64,000 nt of DNA from positions 310,001-374,000 of the forward strand of contig CBIHOF010000001.1 in assembly GCA_966211955.1 (NCBI GenBank), given 5' to 3'. Position 1 is the stretch's first letter; each line of letters starts with the position of its first letter. The translations under genes and the position numbers were made by a program. This document shows positions 60,396 to 64,000 of the stretch, in pieces. This stretch comes from Albitalea sp966211955. Its GTDB lineage: Bacteria > Pseudomonadota > Gammaproteobacteria > Burkholderiales > Burkholderiaceae_C. The notes under the pieces were generated by a model that did not search any database, was not told where the DNA came from, and saw only the letters and a list, made by a program, of their open reading frames with translations.

Positions 60396-62285
60396 ATGCA
60401 TCTGCGACTTGCGCGGCTCCCCCGCGCCTTGCTGGCCGGCGCGGCCTTCGCAGCCTTGATGGCGGCATCGAGCGCCCAGGCAGCCACCACCTTCAATCCA
60501 CGCGACACCTCCGTGCAGCTCTTCGAATGGAGCTGGAACGACATCGCCACCGAATGCACGCAGTGGCTCGGGCCGCAAGGCTACGGCGGCGTGCAGATCT
60601 CGCCGCCGGGCGCGTCCAAGAACGCCAACGGCTGGTGGGGCGTCTATCAGCCGGTGAACTACGTGAATCTCACGAGCCGCATGGGCAACGAGGCGCAGCT
60701 GAAGACGATGATCGACACCTGCCATGCGGCGCACGTGCGGGTGTATGCCGACATCGTCACCAACCAGTTGGCCGATGGTTCCAGCGCCGCCAACGGCGTC
60801 GCCACCGACGGGTCCAGCTGGGACGCCGCGACGCTCAGCTACCCGTACTTCAGCGCGAGTGATTTCCACGGCAACTGCAACATCGCCGACGCCGACTACA
60901 ACTCGCCGGCGGGCCGCAACAACGTCATGTTCTGCCGGCTTGGTGGCCTGCCGGATCTCGCGAGTGAAAGCAGCTACGTGCAGGGCCAGGTGGTCAACTA
61001 CCTCAACAAGCTGCTCGCATTGGGCGTAGACGGCTTTCGCATCGATGCTGCCAAGCACCAGCAGCCCTCTGCGCTGCAGTCCATCATCAACACGGTCAAG
61101 GCGACGCACCCGACGACCAACGCCGGCGAGGCGATCTGGATCACGCAGGAGGTGCTGCCCGATGGCGAGGTGACGCGCTCGGACTACTTCGGCATCGGCA
61201 CCGTCAACGAGTTCCAGTTCACCTTCGCGATGCGCGACGCCTTTCGCAACTGGAACGGCCTCACGCTGTCGTCGATCCCGGGCGTGATGGGCACCTGGGG
61301 CAACTGGGGCGGCACCTGGGCCTTCATGCCGCCGCAGAACGCGACCATCCTCATCGACAACTGGGACACCGAGCGCAACGGCAGTTCGCTCAACGCGAGC
61401 AACTACACCGGCTCCTACCCGAACGACACGCAGGGCACCAAGCGCTACGACCTGGCCAACATCTTCATGCTGGCACAGGGTTATGGCGAGGCGCAGGTGC
61501 AGTCGGGCTTTCGCTTCAGCAACAAGGACGCGGACCGGCCGACGGCCAGCCCCTACGTGAATGGCGTCGCACAGATCAACGTCAACTGGGATTTCATCCA
61601 CCGCTGGCAGGGCATCTCCAACATGGTGAAGTTCCGCTCGGCCGCGGCCAACCAGGCGCAGACCAACTGGCAGACGGGCAACGCGAACCAGATCGCGTTC
61701 AGCCGTGGCAACGTCGGCTTTGCGGCCTTCAACAACACGACCGGCGCGTGGACCAGGACTTTCACCACCGGCTTGCCGGCGGGCACCTACTGCAACGTGG
61801 TCAACGGCACGCTGAACGCGGTGGGCACCGGCTGCACGGGTGACACGGTGGTCGTGAATGCAAGCGGCAGTGCGAGCATCACCGTGCCCGCGGACGGCGG
61901 GTCCGTCGTGCCGGCGGTGGCCATCTACACCGGCCAGAAGACCTCGGGCGGCGGCGGGTCCACCTGCAGCGTCACGTTCACCATCGCCAATGCCAACACA
62001 ACGATGGGGCAGAACCTGTACGTGGTCGGCAACCAGGCGGCGCTGGGCAACTGGACGCCGGCCAGCGGCTACGCGCTCGCCATCCAGGGCTCGGGTGCGA
62101 ACGTGCCATGGACCGGCACGGTCGCATTGCCCGCGAGCGCCGCGGTGCAATACAAGTACGTGAAGTGGAACGGCAGCACCGCGGTGTGGGAAAGCAACCA
62201 GGCCACGAGCAGCGGCAACCGCGAGTTCACGACTTGCGCCGCGGGCTCGACGCAAGCGCGCAGCGACGGCAGCTTCAAGTTCTGA
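60396..62285 (+). CDS. Secreted alpha-amylase-like GH13 protein with CBM20, two subsite -1 histidines replaced
   Basis: A 629-residue exported protein: signal peptide (LPRALLAGAAFAALMAASSAQA), GH13 barrel, all-beta C domain and a C-terminal starch-binding CBM20 from about residue 523 (CSVTFTIANANTTMGQNLYVVGNQAALGNW). The catalytic nucleophile Asp217 (GFRIDAAKH), acid/base Glu252 (WITQEV) and Asp324 are present. However, region I reads DIVTNQ, with Gln124 in place of the usual His, and region IV reads DNWDTER, with Trp323 in place of His. In typical alpha-amylases both histidines bind the sugar at subsite -1. The enzyme may have altered specificity or reduced activity. GGAAG precedes the ATG. 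Confidence 0.88.
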   Translation: MHLRLARLPRALLAGAAFAALMAASSAQAATTFNPRDTSVQLFEWSWNDIATECTQWLGPQGYGGVQISPPGASKNANGWWGVYQPVNYVNLTSRMGNEAQLKTMIDTCHAAHVRVYADIVTNQLADGSSAANGVATDGSSWDAATLSYPYFSASDFHGNCNIADADYNSPAGRNNVMFCRLGGLPDLASESSYVQGQVVNYLNKLLALGVDGFRIDAAKHQQPSALQSIINTVKATHPTTNAGEAIWITQEVLPDGEVTRSDYFGIGTVNEFQFTFAMRDAFRNWNGLTLSSIPGVMGTWGNWGGTWAFMPPQNATILIDNWDTERNGSSLNASNYTGSYPNDTQGTKRYDLANIFMLAQGYGEAQVQSGFRFSNKDADRPTASPYVNGVAQINVNWDFIHRWQGISNMVKFRSAAANQAQTNWQTGNANQIAFSRGNVGFAAFNNTTGAWTRTFTTGLPAGTYCNVVNGTLNAVGTGCTGDTVVVNASGSASITVPADGGSVVPAVAIYTGQKTSGGGGSTCSVTFTIANANTTMGQNLYVVGNQAALGNWTPASGYALAIQGSGANVPWTGTVALPASAAVQYKYVKWNGSTAVWESNQATSSGNREFTTCAAGSTQARSDGSFKF

Positions 62286-62485
62286 CCCACGAAGAGGTCG
62301 TCGGCACGCGCGCCGCTCTTGCGCGCTCGGGAGCACCTTCCACAGGTCGCCGCCTGACGGGCGCTTGGGAGGTGTCCATCAGCATTCGAAGCCCACGAGC
62401 GCCTGGTTCGCCGCGAGCACCGGCTCTGAAGGGGCCAGGTACTGCAGCACCTCGGGTGGCCCGAAACGCTCGAACGCCAACGCCT

Positions 62486-63094
62486 TCACTTCAAGAGCCC
62501 TTCGTGCTTCATGGCTGCCTGCACCGTGGGCCGCGCCGCGATGCGCTGCAGGTAGGCGCCGACGTTCTTGTACGGCGACAGGTCCACGTTCAGAGGCTTG
62601 GCCCAGTTGCTCACCACGAAGAGGTAGCAGTCGGCCACGGTGAAGTCGTCACCCATCAGGAACTGCTTGCCTTCGAGCTGCTTGTCCACGTAGGCATAGC
62701 GCTCGTTGAGCTTGGTGCGGTAGATGGTCTTGGCTTCCTCAGGCATGGCCGGGTTGAAGAGCACGCCCGCGGCCTTGTGGATCTCGGCGGTGATGAAGTT
62801 CAGCCACTCCTGCAGGCGATAGCGCGCCATCGTGCCTGCTGGCGGGGCGAGCTTCTTCTCGGGCACCTGGTCGGCAATCCACTGCACGATGGCCGGGCCC
62901 TCGGTCAACCGCGTACCGTCGTCGAACTCCAGAAGCGGCACGTAGCCCTTGGGGTTGACGGTGTAGTAGTCGGTGCCATCGGCCAGCTGGTGGGTCTTGA
63001 TGCTGGCCAGCACGTGCTCGAACTTGAGGCCGGCTTCATGCAGGGCGATGTGCGGCGAGAGTGAACAGGCACCGGGGGAGTAGTAGAGCTTCAT
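62486..63094 (-). CDS. gstA: Beta-class glutathione S-transferase
   Basis: A 202-residue GST. The thioredoxin-fold N terminus MKLYYSPGACSLSPHIALHEAGLKFE has the Cys10 and Ser11 of bacterial beta-class enzymes, followed by VPLLEFDDGTRLTEGPAIVQWIAD with the cis-Pro and Glu/Ser glutathione contacts. The C-terminal helical domain includes FLMGDDFTVADCYLFVVSNWA (the N-capping box). It conjugates glutathione to electrophiles. The 86 bp towards the next gene contain no clear terminator. A possible operon with the carotenoid-oxygenase-like gene upstream is suggested by orientation. Confidence 0.92.
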   Translation of the reverse strand: MKLYYSPGACSLSPHIALHEAGLKFEHVLASIKTHQLADGTDYYTVNPKGYVPLLEFDDGTRLTEGPAIVQWIADQVPEKKLAPPAGTMARYRLQEWLNFITAEIHKAAGVLFNPAMPEEAKTIYRTKLNERYAYVDKQLEGKQFLMGDDFTVADCYLFVVSNWAKPLNVDLSPYKNVGAYLQRIAARPTVQAAMKHEGLLK

Positions 63095-63181
63095 GGGGTG
63101 TCTCCTTGGTCTGTGGCGGTGGTGGATCGGAAGTGCGAAGGCATTGTCCGATCGACCGGAGAAACCCCATCGAGGTGAAGC

Positions 63182-64000
63182 TCAAGCAGGAACGAAGATG
63201 GCATGCAGCCCGAGCGGCATGATGCGCTCCAGCGTGCCCTGCGCGATCGGGCCCTGGGCCAGTTGCATCGCATCGAACACGCTGAAGAGCATGGCCTTCT
63301 TTTTCAGGTCCAGCGCCGTGCCCACCAGCCAGCCATCGCCTTCCTTGCTGCCGCCAGGGCGCGGAACGAAGATGTGCTCTTCCACCATCACATCCGAGCC
63401 GTAGCGGTAGCGGTCTGTCGTGCCGCTTGCGATGTCCAGCCGCATCACTGCGTCGAAGCCGGGTCGCGGCCCGGTGTCCATGCGCGCGGCGACGAAGAGC
63501 TGCGAATGCTTCACGCCCACCACGCGCGGGTCGACGCGCGGGAACTCGGTCTCGTGCTGCAGCACCGTCTGGTTGGCGCGGCCGGTGTTCAGGTTCAGGC
63601 CCACGAAGGCGATGCCTGCATGCCCGGTGTGATCGAAGCGTCCGCTCATCAGCTCTCGCAAGCCCGTGAGCGGCGACCACGCATCGGGCGAGCGAATGTA
63701 GTCGAGCCGGATGGTGTTGGCTGTGGAGTCTTCCCAGGCGTTGCCGATGTGGAAGACGAAGCCCGCCGGCAGATCGAACCACTGCGGCTCGTCGAGCTTG
63801 TCCTTGGGCAGCACGAGCACGCGCATGCCCAGCTGCGGCTTCCACACGTGGCTGTCGAGAAAGGTTTCGCCGGCACGCGCACGATCGCGGTCGAACACCA
63901 GCGGCGGCAGCAGGAACACGAGGTGTCGCTCGGTCACGCCGAAGTCATGGACCATCGCGATGTCTCTCACCTTGATGGTCTGCGTCTTCAGCACCTCGCC
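63182..64000 (-). CDS. Carotenoid oxygenase family protein (5' partial)
   Basis: The C-terminal ~270 residues of a beta-propeller iron dioxygenase that cleaves carotenoid-like double bonds. The frame runs off the right edge, so the N terminus is outside. Three of the expected iron-binding histidines are visible in AMVHDFGVTERHLVF, FVFHIGNAWED and the terminal LGLHAIFVPA; the first His lies off the window. Further family segments are RVDPRVVGVKHSQLFVAARM and DGWLVGTALDL. It stops 87 bp before the GST gene on the same strand. Confidence 0.88.
   Translation of the reverse strand, partial: GEVLKTQTIKVRDIAMVHDFGVTERHLVFLLPPLVFDRDRARAGETFLDSHVWKPQLGMRVLVLPKDKLDEPQWFDLPAGFVFHIGNAWEDSTANTIRLDYIRSPDAWSPLTGLRELMSGRFDHTGHAGIAFVGLNLNTGRANQTVLQHETEFPRVDPRVVGVKHSQLFVAARMDTGPRPGFDAVMRLDIASGTTDRYRYGSDVMVEEHIFVPRPGGSKEGDGWLVGTALDLKKKAMLFSVFDAMQLAQGPIAQGTLERIMPLGLHAIFVPA

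Overview
The window is a GC-rich, densely coded chromosomal segment of a betaproteobacterium, most likely Burkholderiales of the Rubrivivax/Leptothrix/Roseateles type. This is inferred from gene content: a small Trp-rich TIGR04438-type protein, an orphan Bug-type solute receptor, an endonuclease-type MutL, many ATGA-coupled operons and several near-leaderless starts. Both ends are cut: a GNAT gene at the left edge and a carotenoid-oxygenase-like gene at the right edge are partial.

Layout. 1-4.1 kb: small accessory genes (GNAT, methyltransferase, a DUF2867-Arr fusion, DUF4345, RidA-like). 4.1-16.1 kb: a complete-looking myo-inositol uptake and catabolism island. An RpiR regulator and IolG run left; an ABC importer followed by iolC (fused to DUF2090), iolD, iolE and iolB runs right; a second Gfo/Idh/MocA oxidoreductase closes the island. 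iolA is not here. Paired palindromes 30 bp apart lie at both edges and look like the regulator's operators. 16.2-20.3 kb: RluF-like pseudouridine synthase, MutL (linker interrupted in frame by a REP-like inverted pair) and DedA. 20.3-23.0 kb: a cyclic-di-GMP-I riboswitch leads an operon of an uncharacterised protein and a chemoreceptor. 23-31 kb: hydrolase, small proteins, a deletion scar joining remnants of a GlxA regulator and a monooxygenase, then amiC-tsaE divergent from queG, and a Bug receptor. 31-33.5 kb: xerD and a GNAT/small protein/tail-collar operon.

33.6-40 kb: a tightly overlapped operon (LpxH-like phosphatase, glycosyltransferase, ppk1, sixA) facing ppx, preceded by 11-bp phased Pho-box-like heptamers. 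40-44.3 kb: ZIP transporter, UspA, rhodanese, DMT exporter and a Rieske oxygenase with a two-hairpin leader. 44.5-48.6 kb: xseB-ispA-dxs (isoprenoid supply) and folE2. 48.7-58.5 kb: housekeeping metabolism (fumarase, acs, cytochrome c, ilvD, lgt, dnaQ). 58.5-64 kb: tRNA-Val(CAC), a GT87 membrane protein, a secreted alpha-amylase with CBM20 whose two conserved subsite histidines are replaced, a GST and a carotenoid-oxygenase-like protein.

The most interesting non-coding signals are the riboswitch, five copies of an ~80-bp hairpin repeat that each begin 0-4 nt after a stop codon, the inositol operator pairs and the phased heptamers before the polyphosphate operon. No CRISPR array, insertion sequence, rRNA or prophage core was seen.
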